Shown here: positions 1 through 11,650 of the stretch, one piece after another | Numbering within the stretch: the first letter of the stretch is position 1 | Layout of the letters: every line of letters starts with the position of its first letter | Source: Allium sativum | Lineage: Eukaryota; Streptophyta; Magnoliopsida; Asparagales; Amaryllidaceae | DNA length: 64,000 nucleotides | Assembly (NCBI GenBank): GCA_030737875.1 | Contig: CM060925.1 | Location: 484,157,514 to 484,221,513 of the forward strand | Reading direction: 5' to 3' | Program-made: the position numbers and the translations under genes | The notes under the pieces: model-generated | Told to the model about the DNA's origin: nothing | Databases searched by the model: none | The model's input: the letters and a program-made list of their open reading frames with translations, nothing else

Positions 1-1
1 C

Positions 2-238
2 ATGACACTCTTACATGAGAAAGACAAGGGCAAGAAAGAGGCAAAAGCGGAAGTACCTCAAGATAAGAAGGTGGAGGGGTCACAGAACAAGAAGGCTGAT
101 TCAAAGAAAGGCGGGAAGAACAACAAACCCCATGACAAGAGAAAGTGTAATTTTTGTGGCATTTCTGGACATCTGGTTAAAGACTGCAGGAAGAAGAAAA
201 GGAAGATGGGTGGTTGTTTCCATTATGGAGAAACATGA
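2..238 (+). pseudogene. gypsy gag C-terminal fragment with CCHC zinc knuckle
   Basis: This is the end of a retrotransposon Gag, the protein that coats and packages element RNA. A lysine-rich stretch is followed by one intact zinc knuckle, CNFCGISGHLVKDC (residues about 49-62). A second knuckle begins with CFHYGET, but its second cysteine is tyrosine, and an in-frame TGA at 236-238 replaces the glycine before the conserved histidine. The frame reopens at 242 with the rest of that knuckle (HMAKDC). The fragment runs in frame off the left edge, so the true start is outside the window. In this family gag and pol are normally one continuous frame. Confidence 0.8.
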
Positions 239-241
239 CAC

Positions 242-1657
242 ATGGCTAAGGACTGCCCAAGGAAGCAAGGACAGAGAGCTGGACCTTCTTCTGGAGGACA
301 AGTTCACGCTCTCACGGCACCTCCGCAAGAACGAGGTAGAAATATTTTTGTTGAGAGTTTAGTTTATTTGTTTGATCATCTTGTTCGTACACTATTTGAT
401 TCTAGCGCATCGCACTCATTTATATCTACTGCCTTAGTTGAATCTCTGCACTTAGACACTAGTTTAGTAGAGGATTCCTTGGTTGTTTCAAACCCAATTG
501 GGGGCTCAACTTATTTGTTAATGATTTGTTTGGATTTGAAAATTTCTATACTAAGTGTGGGGTTTAGATGCAATGCCTATGTTTTAGGCTTCACGGGCTA
601 TGGGTTGATTCTAGGCATGGACTGGCTATCTAGTAATGGTGCTTTTCTCGATTGTGAAAAGAGAGTGGTTAGACTCATGACTCTCCTCGGTAACACTCTC
701 GAAATCTCTTGTAATCCCATGAACTCTGTTATGCTTAGTTATCTAGAATCTCTTGATGCGTCTGTTGAGAACTTGCAGTCTATAAAGGTAGTCCGTGAAC
801 ACTCGGATGTGTTTGAAGAGATAAAGGGCTTACCTCCGGAGCGGGAGATAGACTTCCGCATATACCTCGTTGACAATGCAAAACCCGCTGCCTTACCTGT
901 TAGGCACATGGCTCCAAGGGAGCGGAAAGAGCTCAGCAAGCAAGTTAAAGAGCTCCTAGAAAAGGGGTTTATAATGCGGAGTATTTCTGAATGGGGTGCT
1001 CCAGTAGTGTTCGCAACTAAAGTGGACGGTTCACTTCGCCTGTGCATTGATTATAGGGAGCTAAACAAGCTGACCAAGAAGAATAGGCACCCACTCCCCA
1101 GAATAGATGATTTATTCGATCAGCTTGTAGGTGCATCGGTTTTCTCCCAATTAGATCTAGCTACCAAGTTTCATCAGCTAAGAGTGGCTGAAGACAACAT
1201 TGATAAGACCGCGTTCAAAACTCCAGATGGTTTCTTCGAGTGGCTTGTCATGCCTTTCGGCTTGACAAATGCACCCGCTTACTTCGTTGATTTGATGAGC
1301 AGGGTGTTTAGGGAGTTCCTCAATAAGTTCGTGGTGGTCTTCGTGGACGATATTTTGATCTTCTCAAAGAATGAGGAAGAGCATGCTCAGCATCTAAAGG
1401 AAGTCATGGATACTCTCCGTGCACATCAGTTGAAAGCCAAATTCTCCAAATGCCATTTCTGGAGAGAAGAAGTTAGGTTCCTTGGACATGTGGTGTCCAA
1501 AGAGGGGTTAGCTTTGGACCCGCAAAAGTGGTTGTTGTGCAAGATTGGAAGGTTCCGCGGAACGCAACCGAAGTCCGAAGCTTTCTCGGGCTGGCAGGCT
1601 TTTATCGAAAATTCATCAAAGATTTTGCGAAAATCTCAGCTCCACTTACAAGGTTGA
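242..1657 (+). pseudogene. gypsy pol, first part: protease and reverse transcriptase (broken)
   Basis: This piece starts inside the second zinc knuckle and continues into an aspartic protease. The active-site triad reads DSS (residues 53-55) instead of the usual D-S/T-G, and the flap-side ILGMDWL is present at about 123-129. The reverse transcriptase follows, with [10 protein letters not shown] (about 268-277), [12 protein letters not shown] (about 337-348) and the catalytic FVDD (367-370). It stays recognisable to about position 1530, where a one-base frameshift moves the true frame and the last roughly 45 residues become nonsense. RNase H continues in another frame from about 1687. The protease change and the frameshift both argue that this copy is dead. 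Confidence 0.88.
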
Positions 1658-1686
1658 CAAAGAAGAACCTAGTTTTCTCTTAGGAT

Positions 1687-3738
1687 TTGTATTGCGATAT
1701 TGCTTTCCAACGTTTGAAAAGGGCTCTGACAATAGCCCCAGTTCTGACATTGTCGGATGGAAGAAAGATGTTTACAGTGTACACAAATGCATGCGGCACG
1801 GGATTAGGCACTGTTCTGATACAAGAAGGGAAGGTAGTGGCTTATGGTGGAAGGCAGTTAAAAGTACATGAGAAAAACTACCCAACCCAGGATCTAGAGT
1901 TGGCAGCCATCGTTTTTGCGCTTAAGTTTTGGCGCCATTATCTCCTAGGTGAGAAGTTTGAATTGTTTACTGACCGTAAATCGTTGAAATACCTTTTCTC
2001 GCAGAAAGAACTCAACCTGAGGCAGCAAAGACGGATGGAGTTTCTTGCCTCGTATGATTTTGAGATTTCCTACACTCCTGGCAAGGGCAATGCAGTAGCA
2101 GACGCCTTGAGTAGAAAGAAACTGACCTTTAGCCCTCTCTTTGTAGAAAGACAAAGCTTGGAATACACAGCCAACTTTGACTTCAGGCCCTCCTCTAAAT
2201 TTGTACCTGGCTTATTAGCGACATTGGAAGTGTGGCCTACGCTTTTGGACTCAATAGGGACCGCGCAACGTGAAGACCCTCATCTAGTTGATATAATAGA
2301 TAAGCTGATTAGGGGTGAGACTTCGAGTCACCTCAATAGATACTCCATCGATGATAAGAGATGGTTGAGACGGGATGGAAGACTATGCATCCCACAAGCA
2401 AGGGATTTGGTGAAGAAGGATCTCGAAGAGGCACACCATTCCAAGTTGACCATACACCCCGGTGGAGACAAAATGTACAAAGACATAAAAAGGGTTTTCT
2501 TTTGGAGTGGCATGAAAAGAGATGTAGCTGAATTCGTCTCCAAGTGCATGATATGCCAGCAAGTCAAGGCAGAACAGAAGAAGCCTGGAGGTTTGCTTCA
2601 TCCTCTAGAGGTCCCACAGTGGAAATGGGATAGCATTTCAATGGACTTTGTTGATGGGTTGCCTAGGTCAAGGAGGGGCAATACCAGTATTTGGGTAATA
2701 GTGGACTGGCTCACAAAAAGCGCCCACTTTATAGCCGTCAAGAGTAGAAGGACTGCCTCATCTCTAGCATCCATATATCTTAAAGAGATAGTTCGACTCC
2801 ATGGGATACCCTCCATCATAGTGAGTGATCGAGATCCTATCTTCACGAGCGAGTTTTGGAAGAGTTTACAAGAGGCTGTAGGCATACAGCTATGTTTAAG
2901 CACGACCTATCACCCCCAAACCGATGGTCAGACGGAAAAGTTGAACAAAGTACTAGAAGACCTCTTGAGACTGTGCATTCTTGACTTTGGAGGTACATGG
3001 GAAGATCATTTACCTTTGGCGGAGTTCGCTTACAACAATAGTTACCAAGCCACCATAGGCATGGCACCCTTCGAAGCTTTATATGGAAGACCGTGCCGGT
3101 CACCAACTTGCTGGTGGGAGTCCACAGACAAGCTCATACTTGGACCAGACATGATTAGAGAAACTTCAGAGAAAGTGGACTTGATACGAAGAAGAATGAA
3201 GACTGTCCAAGATAGACAGAAGTCCTACGTAGACAAAAGAAGAACCGACCTTGAGTTCGAAGTTGGAGACAAGGTGTTCCTTAAAGTATCTCCTTTGAGA
3301 AACGTTGTTCGCTTTGGATCCGCAGGAAAGTTAGCATCAAGATTTGTGGAGCCGTTTCCTATTATTGAGAAGATTGGGAAGATGGCTTATAAAGTACAGT
3401 TGCCCGAAAGATTGGCTGGAGTCCATAATGTTTTTCATATTTCTCACCTGCGAAAATGCTTACATGAGTCTGCGGAAGTGGTGGAACCAAGCATTCTAGA
3501 GGAAGTGGAAGTTGAACGAGAAGCAACTGTGAGGAGAGTTCCAACCCGTATCTTGGGAACAGAAGTCAAAAAGCTACGCAACCGTGAAGTTAAGCTTGTC
3601 AAAGTTCAGTGAAGCGACGCCGAGGAAGACGCAACTTGGGAAACCGAGGACAGAATACGTGCAGCCTACCCTTTTCTTTTTGAGGGTACATCTTTGACCT
3701 CTTTTTCCTTAAGTTTATGCTTGTATCTATCTCTTTAG
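1687..3738 (+). pseudogene. gypsy pol, second part: RNase H, integrase, chromodomain-like tail
   Basis: This is the downstream half of pol, in a different frame from the reverse transcriptase. A TAG at 1681-1683 just upstream is probably a mutated tryptophan codon. RNase H begins with VYTNACGTGLG, where the first catalytic Asp is Asn (residue 34); DRKSLKYL and NAVADALSR follow. Integrase has the HHCC zinc site (H250, H256, C286, C289) and the DDE triad D319, D380 and E416 with the standard 35-residue last spacing. The C-terminal LRKCLHESAEV and VKLVKVQ region matches the chromovirus tail. A TGA at 3610-3612 takes the place of a conserved tryptophan, and the frame then continues through TWETEDRIRAAYPFLF to a stop at 3736-3738. 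Confidence 0.88.
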
Positions 3739-4271
3739 GTATATCTCCTCGACCTTATCCTTATCCTTATCCTTAGATAGAAACCTAATTGGATGTAAAC
3801 ATATAATTGAAACATGTTATGGTTGATGGTTGCAAGTGGTTGCAAGTGGATTGCTAGTGGTTGCTCATGGATGCATACACACACACATTAGGTATTAGAT
3901 CGGCTCAGTCACTTTCATATTGCATATGCATATATGTATTTGTATATGGATTGAAACTTGATGTGTTATCATATGGATGTTACATTTGTACGAATGATGT
4001 GCACTCATGTAGGAAATTTTGAGTAGGAAAAAATTGCATACATAATGGACTCATGGCACTGACATAATTTGCATTAAGGAGGTCAACTGAATTAGTAGAC
4101 CGCCTGATTTTGCATTAGATAAGGACATGTACGCACACTATGCATATGATCATGAAGCATTAGAAGTCTTTTAATGACAATAGACGCCTGTGTTTGATGG
4201 TTGAGTAGATGGGTGATTGGATGGTAGGATATAAGTTCTTCTCAACTTGAAGATTTCGGGGACGAAATCCT
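3739..4271 (+). other. gypsy 3' untranslated region
   Basis: This is AT-rich non-coding DNA between the end of pol and the polypurine tract. It contains short tandem variants of GTGGTTGCAAGTGG near 3830-3870 and GGTTGATGGTTG-like words. No open frame of note is present. The position and length fit the pol-to-LTR spacer of Tekay-type elements. Confidence 0.6.
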
Positions 4272-4286
4272 AAAAGGAGGGGAGAA
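4272..4286 (+). promoter_or_regulatory. polypurine tract of the gypsy element
   Basis: The purine run AAAAGGAGGGGAGAA lies directly against the LTR start (TGTAACACCCC at 4287). Polypurine tracts prime plus-strand DNA synthesis in LTR retrotransposons. The position and composition are as expected. Confidence 0.85.
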
Positions 4287-4560
4287 TGTAACACCCCGTA
4301 TTTTCTGTTAACGTTATAGCAACAAATTAAACAATGCTTAATTTCAAATGTGAGAACTAAGGGAAACGGGTTATGCCATTGCGTTCGCCTCGGAATTCTG
4401 CTTGAGATAGAGTCCGAGTTTGCGTGAATTGGACTTCGTATGAAGAAGTTATGGCTTTCAGAAGTTTCAGAAATTCAAATAAGTTCAACCAGCTAGAAAC
4501 CGGATTCAAAATTCAAAACAGAAGTCAGAAGCGGGCTGGGCGGGAAAATTTCCGCCCAGG

Positions 4561-4662
4561 ACCTAGGTCGACCTAGGGGTCGACCAGGGGGTCAACCCTA
4601 GTGTCGACCTCACTCCTACAGGTCGACCTGGGGTCGACCTGGGGGCCGACCTGCCCCCGGGC
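4561..4662. repeat. GTCGACC/GGTCGACCT cluster in LTR
   Basis: At least six copies or variants of GGTCGACC(T/C) occur in about 100 bp. Several are the SalI palindrome GTCGAC in a CCTAGG or CCTGGG context. Similar GTCGACCC words occur in the split LTR at 41033-41050, 47610-47671 and 57753-57775, suggesting related LTR families. Confidence 0.8.
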
Positions 4663-4789
4663 CAGATTTGAATTTTGACGACTTATGACTTGTTGCTGAG
4701 TCACTAGGGTTTCTGGATAGTTCTGATCTGGTCTGAATGGTTGTGGTTAACTCTACGTTCATCCGACGGCTCTAATTAAATTTAAATTC

Positions 4790-4798
4790 TATATAAAC
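4790..4798 (+). promoter_or_regulatory. probable TATA box of the LTR promoter
   Basis: TATATAAAC lies about 500 bp into the LTR, in an otherwise AT-rich run. This would be the element's transcription promoter, placing the RNA start (U3/R border) about 30 bp downstream. The assignment rests on motif and position only. Confidence 0.45.
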
Positions 4799-5949
4799 AA
4801 CCTAATACTGAACCTAAAATCATACAAAAATAATCCTGGAACTTTCATGCCGTCAATAGAGAACTTGGAGTAGCCGTCACCGCTTTGAATTCAAAGACGA
4901 GATAAAAGCCTACATCAAAATCAAATTAAAACTAATCTAATTCAATGATCTACATCAAAGGCGAGCATTTCAACTTCAGAATTCATATTCCAGAAATCAA
5001 GAATTCCTTTTAGTTTGTAAGATTGTTATTACGTAGATTTAAATGTTCTTTTAAATGAAATCATGACATGTTGTAACTCGAATATAGAATGATGCTTGTG
5101 TATAAGATAAATAAAGTATGATTCTCATTTATCTTAAATTACCATTGCGATTGATCATGCATATATGTTTGTGGTGATAAACGTACCATATTGTATGTTA
5201 TTGGAATCTGTTATGATTGGGTAATGAACTTATTATGCCAACTTAGTGATGAACATGTCATGTTATAATTTGGTGATTACTTGCAATTTTATGATCTAAA
5301 TCACATGCCTACATATTAGATCAACATTTATGCATAATTAAAACTATGTTAAGTTGAACCTATTTATGTTGCTAGGTTGGATTTGTTGCCCTCTTATGTT
5401 TTAACACACATAAGTTATCATGCTAAGTGTTGATTTAAATATGTTTATAGTAGCTTTCTTATGTCTTCACATACATAAGTTAATATGCTAAGTTGTGGTT
5501 TAAAATTGTGTTTATATGTTAAACCTCCATGTTAGACCTATATCAAGTTTACATGATAATTAGATCCAACTTAGTCACAAGTTCACCCTTACCTATTTAA
5601 TTAAGTTAGTGATGCTTCTATGCCAAGTTGCACATGTTACGTTAAAAGTATGTTATTGTATGCTTATTTCACGTCCCTTGTTTCTTACCCTTTTTGTTTA
5701 TGGGTTTGGGCTAATTTACTAGCCCAACATTTTATGTAATTTATGCGAACTTACCACGGGGGTAGCGTTGGGAAAACATGAAAATTTCATGGCATAAATT
5801 GGTTCATGAAATGGTATATTTGGTATACCATTTATTGTGAGCATAATCAAAAGGATAATTATGGCATGATTGATTTAAGATTAATTTACATATAAAATTA
5901 GACATATATATATATATATAGAAAATATGTGAATTTAGAAAAGACGAAT

Positions 5950-6172
5950 ATGCCTAACCCGAGGTTAGACTGAGTTGTGGTGTAAAACTGCCCGGAACTG
6001 ACCGGCACATCCAGTGACCACAACAAAACCTGTCTAATGTGGGTGGTTAGTGCATCAAGCCCAAAAAGGACCTGGGGTTAGACTGAGTTGTGGTGTAAAA
6101 CTGCCCGGAACCAACCGGCACATCCAGTTACCACAACATGACCTGTTTAATGTGAGTGGTTGGTGCTTTAAT
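5950..6172 (+). repeat. two 112 bp direct repeats inside the LTR
   Basis: A block containing GTTAGACTGAGTTGTGGTG, AAACTGCCCGGAAC, CCGGCACATCCAGT and ACCACAACA occurs twice in tandem, with GTTAGACTGAG at 5964 and 6076. The copies differ by a few substitutions. A local tandem duplication inside the LTR is the simplest explanation. Confidence 0.85.
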
Positions 6173-6455
6173 GAATAAATTAAAGCTAAGTCAAGATTGG
6201 TAGGGTTAATTCAATTAAGGAAACACTGAACCGATTCAACATGTTAACTAAACTGATGGGTGGGGTTAGGTAAACTTGGACACTTAACCAAATAAACATG
6301 TTGATTAGAAAACCCTAGTGACGGGGACCCATTTCAGCAGTAACCCACATAGATGTATCATGGTACCCTGAACTAGGCAGGATGGGGCACGATTACTGGG
6401 ATTATTATAAATGGTCAAAAACGTCGGCAGTTAGTGCATCGGTGTAGGTTCCGAC

Positions 6456-6503
6456 GGAGTACGGGTGTGCACGTACTCCGGAGTACGGGCGTGCACGTAC
6501 TCC
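6456..6503. repeat. two tandem 24 bp palindromes
   Basis: Two adjacent 24 bp units begin GGAGTACG and end CGTACTCC, so each can fold on an 8 bp stem. They differ at one position (GGTGTG versus GGCGTG in the loop). This may be a transcription-factor site or a replication-slippage product; function is unknown. Confidence 0.75.
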
Positions 6504-7293
6504 GGAGTGGAAAAAGCAAGCATTGGGTATCAGTAATATACAGTGTGCATCTTGAATCGTGTCGGGTTGCCACCAGAGGGACTGATACACCCCATGGTGG
6601 ACCAGCACAGGTATCTACAGTATAGCGGGGCGGAATGACACAAGATATGAATGCATGCGAGTAGGAGCCAATCGTTAAGGGGATCGTTCATTATGAACAC
6701 GTGAGGCTGGTTGAACCAATGGTTAGTAGGTGCAGAGACTATAGTAATGGGTGCGATCACATGTTCATCTTATCTTATATTAGGGTTTTGTCATATGTTC
6801 TGTTATTACTGTCATGATCTCTTTCCTTGTTTAAATATAGTAATCACTGAACTTACCAGAATTATTGTCTGACCCATTTTCTTTCGTCCTCTTTTCTTCC
6901 GTTTCCCCCCGCCCAGGTCCACAGGGAGGGAATACTCCAGCTTAGTCGGACTCTTTGCAAGCTTCAAGAAAGTAGATGTATGATTGGGACTCTGTTATCT
7001 TGGCTATGGCTTTTGGACACTACACTTGGGGATTTATGCAGTTTTATTTATGGTTTATGCTTCTTTATTAAATAATCAAGATAGAAATTATGATGTAATG
7101 TTTTGGAAGTTATTTTGAGACAATTTGCTGTAATGCTTTTGTATTGAACCACATATGCAATAAATGTTTGATTTCTGCTGCTTATATTTATCTGTCTTAT
7201 AAATTTTTCTGTGTCTTGTACCTATAACCCTCCACCAAAGTTAAGGCATTCCCTTTGTGAGTGACCTTAACGGAGGTGGGGTGTTTCAGTAAT

Positions 7294-7999
7294 GAGTATA
7301 TTTTTTCAAGTCTTTCCAAAAAGAATTAGAAGGAACTTAAAACAGCAGAGATTTGTGAAATTTCATTAGTTCTTTAGATCTTCAAAAAAATTAGAATTCA
7401 AACTTACAGTGTTCAAGATATGTTAAGAATGCTTCAGCACTGTTAGGAATTTAGAAATAAAAAAGATAAATTTCAAACAATTGTAGATATTTACAATATT
7501 GAATTCAAGATTTGCAAATCATTAAAGCGTGAGAGTTTTATACAAATGAAGCAAATTTCCAAAAAACCAAGAATTCTGCAATTGTAAGTTAAGAAGCTCA
7601 AGAAGTAAAAAAAATGAGGCAGTGACAAAGTAATTCAGTAATAACAGAAGAAGAAAAAAAGGAGGAATAGTGAGGAATAATAAAACAAAGGATATATACA
7701 AAAATGAGTTTAAAGATCATACCTGTAGTCAGTGTGAAGCATTGAATCTCTAACTTGACAAACTTGTGCAAGGAACCCTAATAAAACAAAGATGTGGAAT
7801 AACTTGAAATCAATTTCTCTTTCACAGTGTGGTTCTTCATCCATCCTTAGGTACCTAATAATTTAGAGGATCGGGTGGTTTAACAAAATTTGTAAAACCA
7901 CTCAATGTTTCATTCACACGTTTTTGTACCCAAACTTGCTTGTACAATAATCCATTCGAATTTACTTTTGTACCCTTAGGAACCCAAATCTGTTTGAAT
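7294..7999 (-). other. non-coding, probable continuation of the copia relic
   Basis: This AT-rich stretch has no usable frame. On the minus strand it lies downstream of the copia gag relic, so it may be degraded pol sequence into which the gypsy element inserted. I see no recognisable domain. Confidence 0.35.
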
Positions 8000-9310
8000 T
8001 TAGTAAAAAAACATTTTATTTCCTTTTGGGGTCCAAGCTTGTTTAAATGAATTGTTACAAAAAAAGTTTTTGTCTCGTTTGTGATTTAAAAATCCATTAA
8101 GATTTTCAGAGTTTAGTTTTTCAGGATGATTCTTTTCAAAGTAATTTAAAGGATTTTTAAAACCATTTGGATTCAGGTTTTCAGAGCCAACAATTTTTCC
8201 AAAACCAAGACCATTTTTATTTCCAAAAGAAAGTTGATTTTTCAACAACATGTTCAAAGATTTTTCTCCTATTGAAAAAAGGTTCAAACTCAACTCCAGA
8301 CCGTTGATTTGGGATTTCAAAAGATTATTCTCATTTACTAGCTTAGAGCAACAGTAGATCTCAATCTCTCTTTTCTCGGAATCATTTCATTTCAAGATCG
8401 AATTTTCATTTTCAAGCATTTCAATTTTGGCCTAAAACTCAACAATCTCATATTCAAATTTAGTTTGCTTTTCAGACTCAAGTTTTTCAAATTCTTTAAA
8501 ATTTTCAATTTCTTTTTCAAGTTCATTCATAATAGATTCTGTTTTTAGTAAAATTTGTTTCTTAGAAAAATCATATTTGAAATTAATCTTATCCAACTCC
8601 ATTTTGCAAAGCATCATTCTTACAAATTAGCTCATCCTTATTTTATTTTAAACTCATAGTTTCTTTTTCAAGTTTCTGATGATTTTTATTGAGATGAGCT
8701 AAATCATTTTTCAAATTGAGGCAATTCTTGCAATCATAGCTTTCAAGTTTTAATTTTAACATATTATTTTTGTGAGTCGACTCAAAAATTTTAGATTTGA
8801 AAATTTTGTTTTTCCGTTGGAGTTTATCAACAGATTTATTTAAATTAGTACACATATAAACTAAATCTTCATATGAGAAATTTTCTATCTCATTGTCTAT
8901 TGAGTCTACATCATCTTATCCATATAAATTTTATTTGTACGACCTATTAAACACAAATCTGAGCTTGAGTTGACATTCTGGGGTTTTAAGTTGTTGTTGT
9001 CAATTCTTCCGTACTTTGTATTGAGAGTACTCCAGATTTTCTATGCAATCAAACTATGGGAGATATGGCTATATTGGACATCATCAATATAAGAGTATAA
9101 AATATGTGTAAAACGAGAATTAAAACCATTTTCATTCCTATTAGCCATATCATATCCACTGATAATAATATCCCAACATTTAATATTAACAAATTTTAAA
9201 TAAAATTCCATTACTGATTTGCAATTTAAAAAATATGTACCATTAAAGTTAGTTGGAATACGATTGGACTGACCCTCACTGGATTGACAACTAGGGAACA
9301 CCATGACTCC
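8000..9310 (-). pseudogene. Ty1/copia gag relic
   Basis: Four minus-strand open pieces (9304-9041, 8855-8643, 8617-8432 and 8320-8000) read together like a plant copia Gag. The first has the N-terminal UBN2/DUF4219-like signature, FNGTYFLNCKSVMEFYLK followed by CWDIIISG. The middle pieces are Lys/Glu/Asn/Leu-rich coiled coil, with SYEDLVYMCTNLN upstream and CKNCLNLKNDLAHLN. The last is Asn-rich with GNKNGLGFGK and a WTPKG motif typical of the end of such Gags. Several stops and frame changes separate the pieces. No protease or reverse transcriptase follows. The lineage may be SIRE/Maximus-like, judging by the long coiled-coil Gag. Confidence 0.7.
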
Positions 9311-9327
9311 ATAGTTAATAAAATACC

Positions 9328-9340
9328 TTCTACGATACCA
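9328..9340 (-). promoter_or_regulatory. degenerate primer-binding site of the copia relic
   Basis: The minus strand reads TGGTATCGTAGAA just upstream of gag. It resembles the initiator tRNA-Met site TGGTATCAGAGC seen intact in three other elements of this window, but with mutations. It marks the likely boundary between internal region and 5' LTR at about 9342. Confidence 0.45.
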
Positions 9341-10848
9341 CTAGTTAGATCTAACTTAACCCTAGAAGGGTGCGGGTGAATATGGTTTATTGAAGTTTTA
9401 CAAGATATTAAAAATATCAAAGCATAGATTTCAACAGAGAAAACAAATGCAGAAATAAATGACACAGATTTTACCTAGCTTTGACAAACCCTTTCTTACT
9501 GCTACATTCCCAAGATTTTTTTACTAGAATTAAAACAATCTCTACACTTACAAAATACTTGTAAACTCGCAATACCCACTACCAATTGTTCTAATCCCAT
9601 GCTCAAAGTCCTATACTGATCTTTAACCCCAAGATCAGATTTTTCCTGAATTACAATCCTGTAATTCGTAAACCCTAGTTATAAATCCAATAACTAGAAA
9701 ACCCTAGTTTTAAAGATAACTAGAAAAACAAATGGATCGATTTACAAAAGAAAATACAACTTAAAATTGAAAAGAAACAAAACCGTCCCCTTTATAAAAT
9801 AAAATGGCCAGCCTCTTATTTCTTTGTTTACTCAAAAATGCTGGTTTCCTCTCTATTGTTTCTCGATGGCCACCAAATTAGAGTTTGAGATTTTTTTCCC
9901 CAAATCATGACTCCTGGAAATTTGATGGAATTGTTCCTATGATGGCTTAAGTGATGTCTTGTTCTCGGTCAATTCAATATGGAATTGGGATTAAAAAAAT
10001 CTAGTGAGTAATTCTGATTTAGATTTACTTACATTTGAATTTCTTGCTTTGTTCTTCGATACACATGTTGATGATGAATCTGGTGTATAAATAGGGTATA
10101 GAAACCATTAATTCATTCTCTAATTTCCTTGAGTGATTTGGTTTGATTTTTGCATGATTTTTGTATGTATTACTTGCTTGAACTGTTGTCGTGAATGAGT
10201 AATTGAATTTATGGAAACACACGAATGATATTCTTGGCTACTTGATTTTCTGGAGAGATTGAATTTGTTCTTGCCAAAAATAATTGCTTGATATTTCTGG
10301 AAATACTTGATTTCCTGGAAAGAATCAATTTAAAATTTTCTTCCCAAAATTGTCTGCCTTGCCGTGGCATTTGCGTGATTGAAAGCTTTCAAAAAATCTT
10401 GTTGATTGATCATTTGCCAGAAATGCAAATTAAAATCCTTTTTCATTTTTCTTACCTGCCAACTTGATTGGTTGCCTATTACTATGGTCATTCAACTGAG
10501 ATTAAGGCTACATGCAATGTTATTCTTCCTGTAATCATTTAAACCAATTTATGAATGTTGTACTTATGCTTTTGTGTCTTGCACACTTCTTTGTTCATGT
10601 TGACTGCCATGATATTTTATCCAGTCCTTGTTGCACTTGAATATTGAGTCTAAAATTGGTGTAGATGTTGAGTCTTGTGCTTGACCATTTTATTTTTGAT
10701 GCCATGCTCCATGAACTTGACTTACCCCTTGGTTCATTGAACCTATACTCGCTCAATGCCTTGACCATGCTGTGTGTTAACCTGCATGTAGAAGCTGGCA
10801 TCTAGCTTGTCAATTCTTAACTCCATACACATATTTTGTCATGCACAT
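9341..10848 (-). other. probable degraded copia 5' LTR and flank, non-coding
   Basis: The stretch adjoining the primer-binding site on the minus strand should be the 5' LTR. Its near end carries CCCTAGAAGGGTGCGGGTGA, a word common near copia LTR ends. The far boundary could not be found because no TG...CA partner or target duplication is visible. A minus-strand TATA-like TTATAAAGG occurs near 9790. Small ORFs here are not credible. Confidence 0.35.
10086..10093 (+). promoter_or_regulatory. TATA box-like motif, plus strand
   Basis: TATAAATA followed by GGG fits the plant TATA consensus well. There is no credible gene downstream on the plus strand, so it may be a relic promoter or chance in AT-rich DNA. 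Confidence 0.25.
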
Positions 10849-11650
10849 ATATATACACATATATTAATGTGTGTGTGTTTGTGCATTGTTTTGTGATGTC
10901 CATTTTGAGCTTAAACTTACTGTAGTATGTACTTGGGTTGCACCTTTTAATGTGTCTTCTTGTGTACATTCCATTTTGTACACTTTCATATTCATTTTGC
11001 ATGTGCATTTGTATGCTACACTACATTTGTTACACAAAAACTTGTTTGAGCCACTTGTGTTGATTACTAGTACTCCTGAGTGTGCTTTGACAACCATGTG
11101 AAAGCACCGTGTTTGCTTCTCTTGTCAGGTCTAGTCTTGATGTATATGCTTGTTCACATTCATGCTTGCAATTGTCTTGTGCATGCCCATGCTGTTTCAC
11201 CTTTGTGCATGTTTTTCTGCACACGTTTCACCATGCTATTTCCATGCATATATATATACACACACACAGAGACATGTGTGTGTGTATATACGTGTGTGTG
11301 CGTGTGTGTGCGTGCGTGTGTATTTGATGTTGCATCATTTCAAAAATTGTCTCGAGCTTGTGCTTTACTGGGTCATGTACTTGACATTTGTATTTGAATA
11401 TTTTGTCGGTGCCTGTACTTTGGCTTTGAGCTCGTTGGGTTTTTTGATCCTTAGCCACGCTCCCTGAACTGTGCATGTGTATACTGTGTTTCCAAAACTT
11501 GTTATGTCATTCTTGCTTGTCTTAACCATGTTGCACTGTCTTATGTATCAATCCTTTTTCATGCATGTTGTTTATATAGTTATATATATATAAACATGTA
11601 TATATACACACATATTTATGTATATATATATGCATATCATACAAGTGTAT
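10849..11650. repeat. TG/CA- and TA-rich simple-repeat region
   Basis: Interrupted TG, CA, ATAC and TA runs dominate, with the densest parts near 10849-10882, 11245-11325 and 11578-11635. They create overlapping ORFs on both strands (about 10864-11476) full of Cys, Val, Tyr, His and Thr. Those translations are by-products of the dinucleotides, not proteins. Confidence 0.75.

Larger units (their letters stand above)
1..7288 (+). mobile_element. 3' part of a decayed Ty3/gypsy chromovirus (Tekay-like)
   Basis: Reading along the plus strand there is a gag zinc knuckle, protease, reverse transcriptase, RNase H, integrase, a chromodomain-like tail, a purine tract and one long terminal repeat. This is the gene order of Ty3/gypsy elements. 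The integrase tail and the 3.0 kb LTR suggest the plant Tekay/Del lineage. The 5' LTR and most of gag lie left of the window. Pol is broken by stop codons and a frameshift, and several catalytic residues are changed, so this copy cannot make its own enzymes. The LTR ends TGTAACACCCC and GGGGTGTTTCA mark the right border. The target duplication cannot be checked because the left end is missing; the candidate right copy is GTAAT at 7289-7293. Confidence 0.9.
4287..7288 (+). repeat. 3' LTR of the gypsy element (about 3.0 kb)
   Basis: The repeat starts TGTAACACCCC immediately after the polypurine tract and ends GGGGTGTTTCA. These are matching TG...CA termini with an 11 bp imperfect inverted end. 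The length is 3002 bp, long but usual for this lineage. It contains a GTCGACC-rich block, a TATA box, two 112 bp direct repeats and a pair of 24 bp palindromes, listed separately. Small ORFs inside (for example 6405-6608 and 6530-6760) are not supported as genes. The second LTR is outside the window, so divergence cannot be judged. Confidence 0.9.

Noticed and set aside
10086..10093. Host gene promoter
   Set aside because: The TATA box is good, but no credible plus-strand gene follows within several kilobases, so it was kept only as a low-confidence motif.
10864..11476. Overlapping ORFs of 60-105 codons on both strands
   Set aside because: They are created by TG/CA and TA dinucleotide runs and have biased composition without domains.
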